Shown one piece after another: positions 1 through 12,452 of a stretch of DNA of 64,000 nucleotides. The position numbers and the translations under genes were made by a program. How positions within the stretch are numbered: the stretch's first letter is position 1; the number at the start of each line of letters is the position of its first letter. The notes beneath the pieces were generated by a model that was not told the DNA's origin, did no database searches, and saw only the letters and a list, made by a program, of their open reading frames with translations. Source of the DNA: Paragordius varius (lineage: Eukaryota; Nematomorpha); NCBI GenBank assembly GCA_964247055.1, contig OZ176060.1, positions 806,001 to 870,000 of the forward strand, written 5' to 3'.

Positions 1-28
1 AAAATTCTATCAGCTGTCCTGCCATATG
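1..28 (+). CDS. Candidate partial exon of unidentified gene (left edge)
   Basis: The first 28 bases have ordinary GC content, unlike the AT-rich DNA that follows. They end in ATATG followed by GTTATT, a possible splice donor. Read in the frame that ends on the ATG, this joins in phase 0 to a candidate exon at 278-348, so the ATG could even be the start codon. The piece is cut by the window edge, and I do not recognise the protein. It also contains one CAGCTG motif. Confidence 0.25.
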
Positions 29-277
29 GTTATTAGCATTATTTATTTTATTAAAAAGTATTTATTTATTTAAATAAATTTATAATTTTTTTTTAAAATA
101 AAATAATATATCAATAATATAAATTATCAGCTGTAATAAATATTTTTTTATTTATAACATCAATTTTATTAAAATTCCTTTTTAAATAAGATAATTTAAT
201 ATAATATTTTAATTTTTATATAATATTTAAATAAATAAATTATATTAATTTAATTTTTTATATTATTTATGTTTTAG

Positions 278-348
278 GAATCCAAATCAACTGATAGTGG
301 AAAACAACAGCTGTTTAAAGCCGTTTGGGAAAAATATTCTGCAATTGG
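278..348 (+). CDS. Candidate internal exon of unidentified gene
   Basis: A 71-base stretch of higher GC follows a good acceptor (TTTTAG) and precedes GTTTTT, the same odd donor type as eIF1 exon 1. Read in phase 0 it is open and gives a peptide that begins ESKSTDSG and ends WEKYSAIG. It leaves two bases over, and these join in frame to the candidate exon at 1280-1340. Consistent phase across three pieces is the main support. I recognise no domain. It contains CAGCTG, and variants of its AACAGCTGTTTAAA segment recur in the next 900 bases. Confidence 0.35.
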
Positions 349-1279
349 GTTTTTATTAAATTAAATAATTTATTTTCTAACTATTTTTAAAATTAAAAAA
401 TATTTTTATATATTAGGTTTATAATTAAATTTTTAGAAAAAATATTTTTCCATATTTTATTGATAATTTTGTAAAATATCAGCTGCTTTGATCAAATGAA
501 AATAGTTTATTTTTCAAAAATCAGCTGTTTTAATATAAAAATTTAATTAAAATTAAAAATAAAAAATTATTTTATAAATAATATTACCAAATATATAGAG
601 AGAAAAATTTAAATATTATTAAATATTTCAATTGTTTGTTTAATGATTTTTTATTAAAAAATAATATTTTATGTTTTGGTAATTATTCTTTTATATTTTT
701 TTACTTAAAATTATATAGAATATAAAATAAAATTTAATTTTATTTCAAAACAGCTGTATAAAAAAAATTTATTTAAATAATAATACATTAACTAATTCTT
801 ATATTAATATTAAAAAATATTTATTTAATTTATTTTATTTTTAATAGTTTTTTATTAAACAGCTGTAATTATAATTTTATTCTAAATTAATTTAGTATTT
901 ATTTTTTTTTATAATTTTTTAATATTTATGAAAAATTTAAATAAATAAATTAAAAAAAAAATAGGGATATTAATATAAAAATAATATTTTTTAAATAATG
1001 TAATTTATATATTTCAAAATAAAAAATTTTAAAATTATTTTTTTATATTTTTATTTAAAACAGCTGTTTAAAATAAATTTATTTTATGGGTATTTAGTAT
1101 TTTTTTATATTTTAAAATGGTATATTAATATAAATACTTATTTTTTAATATTTTTTATTCAAAACAGCTTTTTTAATTCAAAACAACTATTTTAATAAAT
1201 ATATTTAATTATATATTATATTTAATAATTTTTTATTCAAACAGCTGTTTTTTAAAAAAATATTTTTTTTATTCTTTAG
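349..1279 (+). repeat. AT-rich interval with dispersed CAGCTG copies (candidate intron)
   Basis: Almost pure A/T, punctuated by AACAGCTGTTTAA-like 12-14-mers near 480, 520, 750, 860, 1060 and 1240. No open frame beyond chance is visible. If the flanking exons are real, this is the intron between them. Confidence 0.5.
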
Positions 1280-1340
1280 ATTCGATGAAGTCTCAAAGAT
1301 GGAACCACCGCCCCCTTATAAAATTCTCATTAATAAATAA
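1280..1340 (+). CDS. Candidate terminal exon of unidentified gene
   Basis: A GC-rich island follows TTCTTTAG, an acceptor of the same type as those of eIF1. In the frame set by the upstream candidate exon it encodes FDEVSKMEPPPPYKILINK and stops at a TAA at 1338-1340. No GT donor follows nearby, so it would be the last coding exon. The four-proline run and base composition favour real coding sequence, but the family is not recognised. Confidence 0.35.
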
Positions 1341-2140
1341 AATATTTTATAAACAGCTGTTTAAAATAAATATTTTTATATCAGCTGTTTGAAATAAATT
1401 TTTTTTATATTAATTTGATTTATTTATATATTTTTATTTTATTTTTTAATTATATATTTAGTTTTAATTCGAGATAAATATTTAAAAGTTTAATAAATCA
1501 GCTGTTTGAAATAAATATTTTTGTAAATATTTTAAATTTATATGTTTGCTTGATATATTACTTTTAAAATATTAAATATAATAAATATATAAATTATTTA
1601 TATAATTTTTGTAATTAGTTATTTTTTATTTTTTTTTATTATATAAATTTATTTATAATTTTTTATATTTTCATTTTATCAATTGAAAAAATTTATAATC
1701 AGCTTAAAATTATTTTTTTATATTATTATTAAATAATTATTATAAAATCTAATTTTTTACAAATTCTTAAAAATATATAATATTTTATAAATCAGCTGTT
1801 TGAAATATTATATTACACCAGCTTATTTTTAAAATCAGCTGTTAAATAATTTTTATAATCAGCTGTTATGAGTGGATTTTTTATTCGTACGTTTGCTTAA
1901 AGGTCACTACCCTCTTTTTAAAAATTTTAAATAAATTTAAAAAAAAACTTTTTATATATCAGCTGTTAATTAAAATATTTTTTATGTTTTATTTTTATCT
2001 AAATATTTGAAAAAAAATGAAAACAATAAATATTTTAATAAATCAGGTGTTTTTAAAAAAAAATATATTTTTATGAATCAGCTGTTTCAATATATTTTTA
2101 TATATTTAATATTTAAATTAATAATAATTAATTCTTCATA
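1341..2140. repeat. CAGCTG-dotted AT-rich region
   Basis: AT-rich DNA with repeated ATCAGCTGTTTGAAATAAAT-like units around 1355, 1380, 1498, 1792, 1835, 1858, 1958 and 2080. A short higher-GC island at about 1866-1913 (it reads MSGFFIRTFA then stop) has no splice context and no assigned function. Confidence 0.7.
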
Positions 2141-2154
2141 AAAGACTGGGAAAA

Positions 2155-2722
2155 AGCAGACCACATTTATATTATAACAAAAAAAAAATATCAAACAAAA
2201 GCAGACGATATTGAACTTTAAATGGCAGACGATTCATAGATTTATATCATAAGGCAAACGATTTAGTATATTTGAAACGACAGACGAATTTATTTCATAT
2301 GAAAAGGCAGACGATTAAATTAAAGGAAAAGGCGCAGACGACAATAATTTTAAAACCCAAAGGCAGACGATAATAAATTTAAATGATAAGGCGCAGACGA
2401 CAATAATTTGAAATCCAACAGCCGATTAAATGAATTTCAAATGAAAAGGCAGACGATTAAATGAACAAATGAATAGGCAGAAGATTAAATGAATTTCAAA
2501 TGAAAAGGTAGACGATATGAATTTCAAATGAATAGGCAGACGATTAAATGAATTTCAAATGAAAAGGCAGACGATTAAATGACAAATGAATAGGCAGACG
2601 ATTAAATGAATTTCAAATGAAAAGGCAGACGATTAAATGACAAATGAATAGGCAGACGATTAAATAAATTTGAAATGACAAAGCGCAGACGATATTAATT
2701 AAAAATCGCAAATCAGACGACA
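2155..2722 (+). repeat. GCAGACGAT array, forward orientation
   Basis: About twenty-five copies of GGCAGACGAT spaced 20-40 bases, with linkers such as TAAATGAATTTCAAATGAAA. Longer blocks repeat almost exactly between 2450 and 2670. The left end (2141-2240) is near-identical to 18,576-18,670, in the same orientation. Some copies are degenerate, for example CAGAAGAT and GCCGAT. Confidence 0.95.
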
Positions 2723-3160
2723 TATATTTAAAGTTAAAACCAAAAATATCTAAACTAAAAAAACTAGTAAATAAATAAAATATTCATAAAAAAAATTAAA
2801 TAAAAAATTTAAAAAAAATTAAATTTATTTAATAATTTATATAAATAAGGAGAAAATTTTCAGATATTTTTAAATGAAAATATGAAACTAGAAAACTTTA
2901 TTGCATTAAAAAAAATTTAAAAAAAAATAAAAAAATTAAAAAATTTAAAACTTATAAAATTAAAACTAAAAATTTAATAAAATTAAGAAAAATATTTGTC
3001 TTTATATTATTTTACTCAAACAAACAAAAAGAAAATAAAAAATATTATGTAAAATATTTAACTTTAAAAGTATAAAATAAAATAATTAATTTTAATAATA
3101 ATTTACATTATTTAAAATTTATTATTATAGAATTAATTAATTAATTCAAATAATTTATTT
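2723..3160. other. AT-rich spacer without recognised features
   Basis: Nearly pure A/T. I see no open frame, motif array or GC island. Confidence 0.6.
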
Positions 3161-5537
3161 TATTCAAATATCAGCTGTTTATGTTTTTTTAAAACAATTA
3201 TTTGTCTTTATATTATTTTACTCAAAAAAAAATAAAAAAGATTAGTTTATGTTTTTTAAAACAATTATGTGTATTTATATTATTTTACTCAAAAAAATGT
3301 TTTTTTTTATTTTTTATTGAATGAAATAAATTATAATAAAATAATTAATTTTAATAATAATTTATTTTATTTAAATATAAAATAAATTAAATTTAATTTA
3401 TTTTATTCAAATCATCAGCTGATTAGTTTATGTTTTTTTAAAACAATTATTTGTCTTTTTATTTTTTAATATTATATATATTATTTTTTTTAAAAATTAT
3501 TAATATATTATATTTTTATAAAATATTTGTTTTTTATAAAAAAAATAGAAAATTATTAATTTAATAAATTTTTATAAATTTAGTTTATGTTTTTAGTTTT
3601 ATTTTTTTATTTCTTTTGAAAAAGAAATAAAATGTGTGTTTCGTTTGATTGAAACAATGCAACAATGTTGTTTTCTAAACACTTTTTTGTTTCTTTTTTT
3701 TTCTTAAGAAAAAGCAAAAAAAAAGATTAGTTTATGTTTTTTTAAAACAATTATTAGTCTTTATATTATTTTATATGAATAATATAATGTTTTTTTTATA
3801 ATATTTCACTCCAAAAGTATTATAAAATAATTAATTTCAATAATAATATATTTTATTTAAATATCAGCTTATTTTAAAACAATTATTTGTCTTTTATTTT
3901 TTTGTTTGAAAAAAAAAGAAAAAAAATGTTTTTTGTTAATTTTATAAAATGTGTGTGTTTCGTTTGGTTGAAACAATGCAACAATGTTGTTTCTAAACAC
4001 ACTTTTTTTGTCTTTTCTTTTTTCTTAAGAAAAAGCAAAAAAAAATAGTTTATGTTTTTTTAAAACAATTATTTGTCTTTTTATTATTTTTGCTTTAAAA
4101 AATGATTTTTTTTATTTTTGAAAAATGATATTTTTTATAAAAAAAGAGAAAATTATTAAATTAATGAATTTTTATAAATTTTTATTTTATTTTTTTTTGT
4201 TTTAATAATAATTTATTTTATTTAAATATCAGCTGATTAGTTTATGTTTTTTTAAAACAATTTTTTCTCTTTTTATTTTTTTACAAATTATTTATATATT
4301 AATGTTTTTATAAAATAATATTTTTTATAAAAAAATAGAAAATCGTTATTTTTGAAAAATGAAATATATTATAATAAAATAATTAATTTTAATAGTAATT
4401 TATTTTATTTTAATATATTATTATTATTATAGAATTAATTAATTATTTAAAATAAATAATTTAATTTATTCTTCAAATATCAGCTGATTATTATTCATTT
4501 ATTTGTTTTTTTTTTAATAAAAATATTTGTCTTTATATTAGTTTATGTTTTTTTAAAACAATTATTTGTCTTTTTATTATTTTTTTTTAATAAAAATATT
4601 TTATTTTTTATTTTTAAATTTTACAAATTATTTATATATTAATATTTTTATAACTAAATAATATTTTTTATAAAAAAATAAAAAATTATTAATTTAATAA
4701 ATTTTTATAAATTTGTTTTATATTTTTTCAAAACAATTATTTGTCTTTATATTATTTTACTCAAAAAAAATATAAAAGATTAGTTTACGTTTTTTTAAAA
4801 CAATTTTTTGTCATTTTATTTTTTTAATAAAATATTTTAATTAAAATTATTGTAAAAAATATTTATATATTAATGTTTTAAAATAATATATTTTAAAAAA
4901 TAGAAAATTATTAAATTAATAATTTTAAATATCACCTGATTGAAACAATGCAACAATGTTGTTTTCTAAACACTTTTTTTTTGTTTCTTTTTTTTTCTTA
5001 AGAAAAAGCAAAAAAAAGATTAGTTTATGTTTTTTTAAAACAATTATTAGTCTTTATATTATTTTTGTTTTAAAAAGTATTTTATAATAATATTTCATTT
5101 CAAAAGTATTATAAAATAATTAATTTTAATAATTATTTATTCTTTAAACATCAGCTGTTTATGTTTTTTGAAAACAATTATTTGTCTTTTTATTTTTTTA
5201 ATATTTTAATTAAAATTATTGTAAAAAATATTTATATATTATATTTTTATAAAATATTTGTTTTTTATAAAACAAATAGAAAATTATTAATTTAATAAAT
5301 TTTTAATTTAATCTATTTTTATTTTATTTTTTTTTAAAACAATTTATTGTCTTTATATTATTTTTCTCAAAAAAAAAAGCTTATTTTATAAATAATTTAT
5401 TTAATTCTTCAAATATCAGCTGTTTAAAACAATGTTTCGTTTGATTGAAACAATGCAACAATGTTGTTTTCTAAACAAACACTTTTTTTGTTTCTTTTTT
5501 TTTCTTAAGAAAAGAAAGAAAAGAAAAGAAAAGATTA
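3160..5537 (+). repeat. Irregular tandem repeat, AAAACAATTATTTGTC family
   Basis: Repeated blocks contain GTTTATGTTTTTTTAAAACA followed by ATTATTTGTCTTTTTATT, often preceded by ATATCAGCTGATTA. Interleaved from about 3630, 3960 and 4940 are early copies of the hairpin-rich unit that becomes a regular satellite after 5538. Spacing is irregular (about 100-400 bases). No coding potential seen. Confidence 0.8.
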
Positions 5538-6600
5538 GTTTATGTTTTTAGTTTTATTTCTTTATTTCTTTCTTTATTTCTTTCTTTTGAAAAGAATAAT
5601 AAAATGTGTGTGTGTGTTTCGTTTGATTGAAACAATGCAACAATGTTGTTTTCTAAACAAACACTTTTTTTGTTTCTTTTTTTTCTTAAGAAGAAAGAAA
5701 AGAAAAGATTAGTTTATGTTTTTTAGTTTTATTTCTTTCTTTCTTTCTTTTTCTTTTGAAAAGAATAATAAAATGTGTGTGTGTGTGTTTCGTTTGATTG
5801 AAACAATGCAACAATGTTGTTTTCTAAACAAACACTTTTTTTGTTTCTTTTTTTTCTTAAGAAGAAGAAAGAAAAGAAAAGAAAAGATTAGTTTATGTTT
5901 TTTAGTTTTATTTCTTTCTTTCTTTCTTTTTCTTTTGAAAAGAATAATAAAATGTGTGTGTGTGTGTTTCGTTTGATTGAAACAATGCAACAATGTTGTT
6001 TTCTAAACAAACACTTTTTTTGTTTCTTTTTTTTCTTAAGAAGAAGAAAGAAAAGAAAAGAAAAGATTAGTTTATGTTTTTTAGTTTTATTTCTTTATTT
6101 CTTTCTTTCTTTTGAAAAAGAATAATAAAATGTGTGTGTGTGTGTGTGTTTCGTTTGATTGAAACAATGCAACAATGTTGTTTTCTAAACAAACACTTTT
6201 TTTGTTTCTTTTTTTTCTTAAGAAGAAAGAAAGAAAAGAAAAGAAAAGATTAGTTTATGTTTTTTAGTTTTATTTCTTTCTTTCTTTCTTTTTCTTTTGA
6301 AAAGAATAATAAAATGTGTGTGTGTGTGTTTCGTTTGATTGAAACAATGCAACAATGTTGTTTTCTAAACAAACACTTTTTTTGTTTCTTTTTTTTCTTA
6401 AGAAGAAGAAAGAAAAGAAAAGAAAAGATTAGTTTATGTTTTTTAGTTTTATTTCTTTATTTCTTTCTTTCTTTTGAAAAGAATAATAAAATGTGTGTGT
6501 GTGTGTTTCGTTTGATTGAAACAATGCAACAATGTTGTTTTCTAAACAAACTTTTTTTTTGTTTCTTTTTTTTCTTAAGAAAAAGCAAAAAAAAAAGATT
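5538..6600 (+). repeat. ~180-bp tandem satellite with (TG)n and hairpins
   Basis: Six units start at about 5538, 5711, 5889, 6068, 6250 and 6430. Each contains AGTTTATGTTTTTTAG, a TTTC-rich tract, a (TG)n run of variable length, GTTTCGTTTGATTGAAAC (a near-palindrome), CAACAATGTTG (another), and TTTCTTAAGAAGAAAG (a hairpin centred on CTTAAG). Units are nearly identical, so amplification is recent. Open frames here are by-products of the repeat and are not genes. Confidence 0.95.
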
Positions 6601-6857
6601 AGTTTATGTTTTTTAAAACCATTATTTGTCTTTTTATTTTTTTTGTTGTTTAAAAATTAAAAAAAATATTTTATTTTATTTTTTTTATTAAGAAATAAAA
6701 TGTTTCGTTAGATTGAAATAATGTTTTTTTACCTAAAGGTTACTTAAAACAAACAAATTTATTTCCAATAATAATATAAAATAATGGCAGTTAATAAGAA
6801 ATAAAGCATATTTTATAATTAAAAAATATTTAAAAAATAATTTTTTTAATTAATTAT
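6601..6857. other. AT-rich spacer
   Basis: Decayed copies of the preceding repeat, then unstructured A/T. Nothing else seen. Confidence 0.5.
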
Positions 6858-8020
6858 ATCGTCTGCTTCAATCCCATTTATAATCTTTAAATAATATCGT
6901 CTCTATTAATTCTAAATACTATCGTCTGATTATAATTTAGTTTATATTATCGCCTGCTTCTAAACATTAATAATAATAATATTTAAAATCGTCTGATTGA
7001 CTTTTATTTATAATCGTCTGACTTTTACTTTAAATAAAATACCGTCTACTCTAGAAACACCAAAATTAAAAATATCGACTGCTTAAATTATATGTATATA
7101 TAATCGTCTGCTTTTACTTTGAATAAAATATCGTCTGCTCTTGAACCCACAAATACAATAAAATCGTCTGCTTGATATTTATTAATAGTATATGTTATCG
7201 TTTGCTCTTAAACACCTAAATTAAAAATATCGACTGCTTAAATTATATGTATATATCGTCTAATTATTAATATTTATAGTATAAATTATCGTCTGCTCTC
7301 CACAAATAAAATAAAATCGTCTGCTTGATATATATAACCGTTTGATAGTTTAAGTTATCGTCTGCTCTTTAACACCTAAATATTAAAAATATCGGCTGCT
7401 TAAATTAAATGTATATATAATCGTCTGATTATTAATATTTAGTATGAATTACCTTCTGCTCATGATGAAAATATAATTAAATCGCCTGCTTTAGTTCTAT
7501 TTAAAATCGTCTGATTTTTAATATTTAGTATAAAAAGATCGTCTGCTTATATATAATCGTCTGATTATTTTAATTTAGTATAAGTTATCATCTGCTCTTA
7601 AACACGAAAAATTATATCATTCCAAATTCACTAATCGTCTGATGTTTACAGTATAAATTATCTTCTGCTCTTAAACACGAAAAATAGTATAACTTCAGTT
7701 CTATGTAAATCGTCTGATTATTAATATTTAGTATAAAAAGATCGTCTGCTTTAGTTCTATATAAATCGTCTGATTATTTTAATTTAGTTAAGTTATCATC
7801 TGCTCTTAAACACGAAAAATCATATCATTCCAAACTTACTAATCGTCTGTTTGTTACTCAGTGTGAATTATCGTCTGCCTTTTACTCAGTGTGAATTATC
7901 GTCTGCCTGTTACTCAGTGTGAATTATCGTCTGCCTTTAACTCAGTGTGAATTATCGTCTGCCCTTCTCCGAAATAATACAATATCGTCTGATTTTTATT
8001 TGGTAAAAATTATCGTTTGA
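6858..8020 (-). repeat. ATCGTCTGC array (reverse orientation)
   Basis: Dozens of copies of ATCGTCTGC/ATCGTCTGA, the reverse complement of the GCAGACGAT motif at 2155-2722. Longer linkers recur, such as TCTTAAACACGAAAAAT and ACTCAGTGTGAATTATCGTC (7855-7950, close to perfect tandem copies). The two arrays face each other across about 4.1 kb. Confidence 0.95.
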
Positions 8021-8470
8021 AATTAAATAAATATATTGAAATTATATAATAGAAATTAAAGAAATTATTGAATACAAACGCTTAAATTTAAAAAATTAAA
8101 AAATAGTTTTAAATAAAAATAATTAATAAAATAAAAAAGATTATAAAATATATAATAAATTTTATTTTATTTTTTTACAATAATTTTATTAGAAAAAATA
8201 TTAATAATTTACACCTTGAAAATAATAAAATATATTAAAGATTACAAAAATATAAATTTAATAAAAATTAAAAAAAAAATAAAATTTTTTAAAAAATATA
8301 TATTATTAATAAAAATAAAATAATATAAATATATAAATTAATAAAAAATATTATTTTATTATAAAATATTACTTTATCATTAAATATTTATTTTAATTTA
8401 TTTACAATTTAATCAATAATATTTGGATTATTAAAATATATCATGTGTTAATATGTATGTATAAATATAC
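8021..8470. other. AT-rich spacer without recognised features
   Basis: Almost pure A/T. Nothing identified. Confidence 0.5.
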
Positions 8471-10660
8471 TTTCCAGTCAAAAATCAGCTGTTTAAAAAT
8501 AATAAAACATATGTTTTATATGATAAATAAAAACTCAAATTTTTTTAAAATCAGCTGATAACATAAATTTATAAAATTATTTTTGTTTTATTAATATATA
8601 TTGTATTAACTTACATATATATATATATATAAACATATCAGCTGTTTAGTTAAAAAACTATATCAAACTAATCAGCTTATTAATGAATAAATAAAAACAT
8701 ATGTTCCAATGAATGATTGAACCAACTTTCTAATTACCTATATTAAATTTTATCCTTAATTAGACGATAACGTAAATAAAAAATTTTAATTTTATATATA
8801 AAAAATATATACGTAAAAGTTATCAGCTGTTTTAGTAAAAATATATAGGAGATGATTATAAAAACACATGTTAAAATGAATGTATGAAAATTTTCTAAAA
8901 ACCCTAAATTTTATAATCAGACGATAACGTAAATAAAAAATTTTAATTTTATATATAAAAAATATAAACGTAAAAATTATCAGCTGTTTTAGTAAAAATA
9001 TATAGCAGATGATTATACATATGTAAAAATGAATGCATGAAAACTTAAATCTAAAAAACCTAAATTTTATCCTTAATCAGACGATAACGTAAATAAAAAA
9101 TTAATTTTATAGGTAAAAATATAAATAAAATAAATGTTATCAGATAATTATATAACTTTCCAATCAGCTGATATATGATAGCATAAAAACATATGTTGAA
9201 ATGAATGGAATAACTATACTTGAAAACTTAAATTTATCCTTAATCAAATAATAACGTAAATAAAAAATTAATTTTATAGTTAAAAATAAAGAAATATTTT
9301 TTTATAAATGTTATCAGCTGATTATAAAACTGTCCAATCAGCTGATTTATGAAAACACAAAAACATATGTTGAAAAGAATGAAATAACCCTAGAAAACTT
9401 AAATTTAATCCTTAATCACAGATAATGACGTAAAAATAAAAAATTAATTTTTACACAAAATTTATATTTTTATTTTTGCAGGTTTATCAAATAATTAATT
9501 AACATTATCAGCTGTGATTTTATCAAATAATAACTTAATCAGCTGATTATGATAAAAAACAATGTTAAATGAGTGCACATAACTTTATAAATACTTAAAT
9601 TTAACCCTTAATCAGATAAAGAGGTAAAAATAATAAATTAATTTATACACAAAATTTATTATTTTATTTTGCAGTTTTATCAAATAATTAATTTACATTA
9701 TCAGCTGTGATTTTTTATCAAATAATAACTTAATCAGCTGATTATGATAAAAAACAATGTTAAATGACTGCACAATAAAATTTTATAAATACTCATAAAA
9801 AATATATAAATATATAATTTTTATTTTTATTATCAGCTGATATTTTTTCACCAACAGGTGATATAAAAATGGAAATCATATGTGTAAATAAACTAATAAA
9901 ATAACTTATAATAAATCTAAAAAACGAAATTAATCCTTAATCAGACGATAACGTAAATAAAAAATTAATTTTATACGCAAAAAATTTAAATATATTTTTT
10001 ATTTGATAAATGTTATCAGCTGATTATTAGACAAAACCCAATCACCTGATTATTTATAAAAATAAAAACATGTGTTGAAATGATGACAAGAATAAACTTT
10101 AAATATCTGTAAAAACGTAAATATAATCTTAAATGTAAATAAAAAATTCATCTATATGTAAAAAATATATATTTTTATTTATTTATTCATTTTATTTGAT
10201 AAAATCTCAACTTTTTTAAGACCTAATCAGCTGATAACATGAATTTATGAAATTATTTTTGCTTTATTAATATATAAGGTGGTATAAAAAGACATAAAAA
10301 CTCAGATGTTTATTAAAAGAGACTATATCAATCTAATCAACTGATTTGTGAAAATAAAAACATGAGTTAAAATGAATTCATGAAATAACTTTATAAAAAC
10401 CTAAAAACGTAGATCTTAATCAGATAATAACGTATATTTATAAAATAAATTTTATACGTAAAAATATATAAATATATATTTTATTTAATATTAAAAAGTT
10501 ATCAGCTGATTATTACACAAATTTGTCTATTCGGGTGATATAGTAGAAACCTAGAAAACGTAATTTTATCCTTATTAATAATAATATAAATAAAATTATT
10601 ATACGCAAAAAATATATAAATATACATTTTTTTTATTCTATATTTCAAAACTTTATCAGC
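8471..10660 (+). repeat. 150-250-bp tandem repeat carrying TCAGACGATAACG and TCAGCTG
   Basis: Serial units contain CTTAATCAGACGATAACGTA, an ATTTTATATATAAA stretch, TTATCAGCTG, and a segment with ATGTTAAAATGAATG. Units are clearest from 8755 to 9800 and decay towards 10,660. The region lies beyond the 3' end of ERp44. No convincing ORF is present. Confidence 0.85.
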
Positions 10661-10890
10661 TGCTCATGCTATTCAAACACCTGATTTATAAAAACAGAAA
10701 CGTGTGTTGAAATGAATGCATGAAATAACATTATATAATCGAAATTTATATACAAAAAAATAAAAAAAATTGACAAAAAATAATGTTTTCTAAATATAAT
10801 TTTTTTAAATAATTTGAAAACGAAAAATTTGGAATGATATTTGAAATAAAATAATTTATATATTATAAAATATTCTAAAACATTTTTAAA

Positions 10891-10933
<43 letters not shown>

Positions 10934-11545
10934 TTAAATAAAATCATTAAAAATATTTATGAGCTAATTACGTGGGAATAAGTATTTTTATAAAAAAAAA
11001 ATTTTAAATACATATCTTTGCGGAACAAATAAAGCAATCAATATAAAATAATTTATTTTATAAAAATAAAAAAATATATAAAATATATTTACATATAATA
11101 ATTTTTTCGAAAACATTTTTTTTAATAAATATTAGGAATCAAAACAGCTGATAGGGTAAATAGTAAAATGTAAATTAACGTCAACTTGGTAGGATATTTA
11201 TCAGCTGATTATATTGATAAAAAGTGTTTTAATAAATGAATAGTAAGAATATTTTTTTATAAATCGTAATATTTTTATTGAAAAATAATATATATACAAT
11301 TTTTTAAATAAAATTTTCAAATTGCGCGCGCGATAATATCCAATAATTCCAGAATCAGCTGTTTAAAACCATCTGATTAGTTAACACAGTAAAATGTAAT
11401 ATAAAATCTTTTGCATATTATGTATATTTTTCAAAAAAATTATATTCCATAAAAAATATCTGTTTAACATATTGCAATATTCAGAGCAATTTGTATCATT
11501 TTATCATCTGTTATACCATTTAGCGTGCGGTCAAGATCAGCTGAT
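10661..11545 (-). other. ERp44 3' flank and probable 3' UTR
   Basis: Downstream of the ERp44 stop on the minus strand. About 70 bases next to the stop (11,470-11,545) are less AT-biased and may be 3' UTR; one CAGCTG lies at 11,538-11,543. Further out the DNA is AT-rich, with a (TA)n run at 10,898-10,926 and scattered CAGCTG. No polyadenylation site can be fixed with confidence. Confidence 0.45.
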
Positions 11546-12290
11546 CTACAATTCATCACGTGGGCTGTATTCATCCTCTAGCATGGAGTAACGCGTGTAA
11601 GATGGTTTGAGTTTACTGAAGACAGATTCGACCTTTTGCGTACTTTGTTGCCCAGTGTAATCAGCTGTTTTGGCATCATCTGGTTGAGCGTTGCCGGGGG
11701 CAACAACAACGTTTCCCAAATCAATGTGTATAACATTGGAGGGCGGTGGTGGCGCGTTACCATGGTGATGCCCATGTTCAGAGTTGTGGAATTCGCGGTC
11801 CAGTTTTTCGCTAAATAAATCAGCCACAAATTGAACCAACAGCTGATGCGATGCGTGACCGGGAACAGCTGATGGTTCAAGCGCACTAAAAGGGTGCGGG
11901 AATGCAAACATGTGTGCAAATGAATCTATGGCAATGAGTGGTAAGTCAGCATCCGTTTTGCCCATATGGTGGAGTGGGTGAGCAAAAACGGTGCTACTCG
12001 CATAAACCGGCTGAATCCGATCGGCCCAAGGTGAATCAGCTGATAGAATGGTTGCCATGACAATGCGTTTGAATGTTTCAATGGCTGCTACGTCACGTCG
12101 TGGATTGTAGAAAAGTATAAGGAGCGGTTTATTCCGTTCCGTAAGCTCTTCAGCATTCTCCCGCGTGATTTCAGGGATACGGGGTGTGCAATGTCGAAAA
12201 ATCCATTCACTCATTCGATCCAACAGCTGATTGCTATCGGCTGATGGCGAAGCAGAAGGGAAATGCTCAATCGTTTGTTCATAAGCTGGT
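11546..12290 (-). CDS. ERP44: ERp44 exon 4: thioredoxin-like b' domain, His-rich tail and RDEL
   Basis: Last coding exon of the ER-resident protein 44 gene. ERp44 is a PDI-family chaperone that cycles between ER and Golgi and retains Ero1 and unassembled thiol-exposing clients. The acceptor CTATAG precedes position 12,290. The first base completes an Arg codon split by the intron, followed by PAYEQTIEHF. Then come WIFRHCTPRIPEITRENAEE, aligning with the start of the b' domain, and LPLIAIDSFAHMFAF. The tail has FHNSEHGHHHGN; the histidine cluster corresponds to the zinc/pH-sensing histidines known in human ERp44. The protein ends PRDEL before TAG, an RDEL retrieval signal like that of ERp44 elsewhere. 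Five CAGCTG hexamers lie within this exon (11,662; 11,840; 11,866; 12,037; 12,224). Confidence 0.94.
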
Positions 12291-12298
12291 CTATAGTG

Positions 12299-12338
<40 letters not shown>

Positions 12339-12452
12339 GACCTGCCATCTTATAAGGACACATAAACACATATGTCATATATTTTCATTTTAATCTTAAA
12401 ATTTAAAAAACAAACATTTTTAAAAAATGTAGCACAAACAAACCAAACGCAC
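12291..12452 (-). other. ERP44: ERp44 intron 3 (short)
   Basis: A 162-bp intron on the minus strand with donor GTGCGT and acceptor CTATAG. It contains a (TA)n run at 12,301-12,334. It has no splice-junction copies, unlike the two large introns of this gene. The phase (2 bases + 1 base) is consistent on both sides. Confidence 0.85.

Noticed and set aside
1861-1915. Possible small exon reading MSGFFIRTFA
   Set aside because: No clear acceptor or phase match to the candidate gene at the left edge; kept only as an unexplained GC island.
5709-6616. Repeated open frames beginning MFFSFISFF
   Set aside because: They exist because the ~180-bp satellite has a length divisible by three in some units and few stops. 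They repeat the unit and lie in a non-coding array.
10669-10947. 92-codon minus-strand ORF rich in Phe/Tyr/Ile
   Set aside because: Pure AT-rich composition with a (TA)n core; no conserved pattern or flanking signals.
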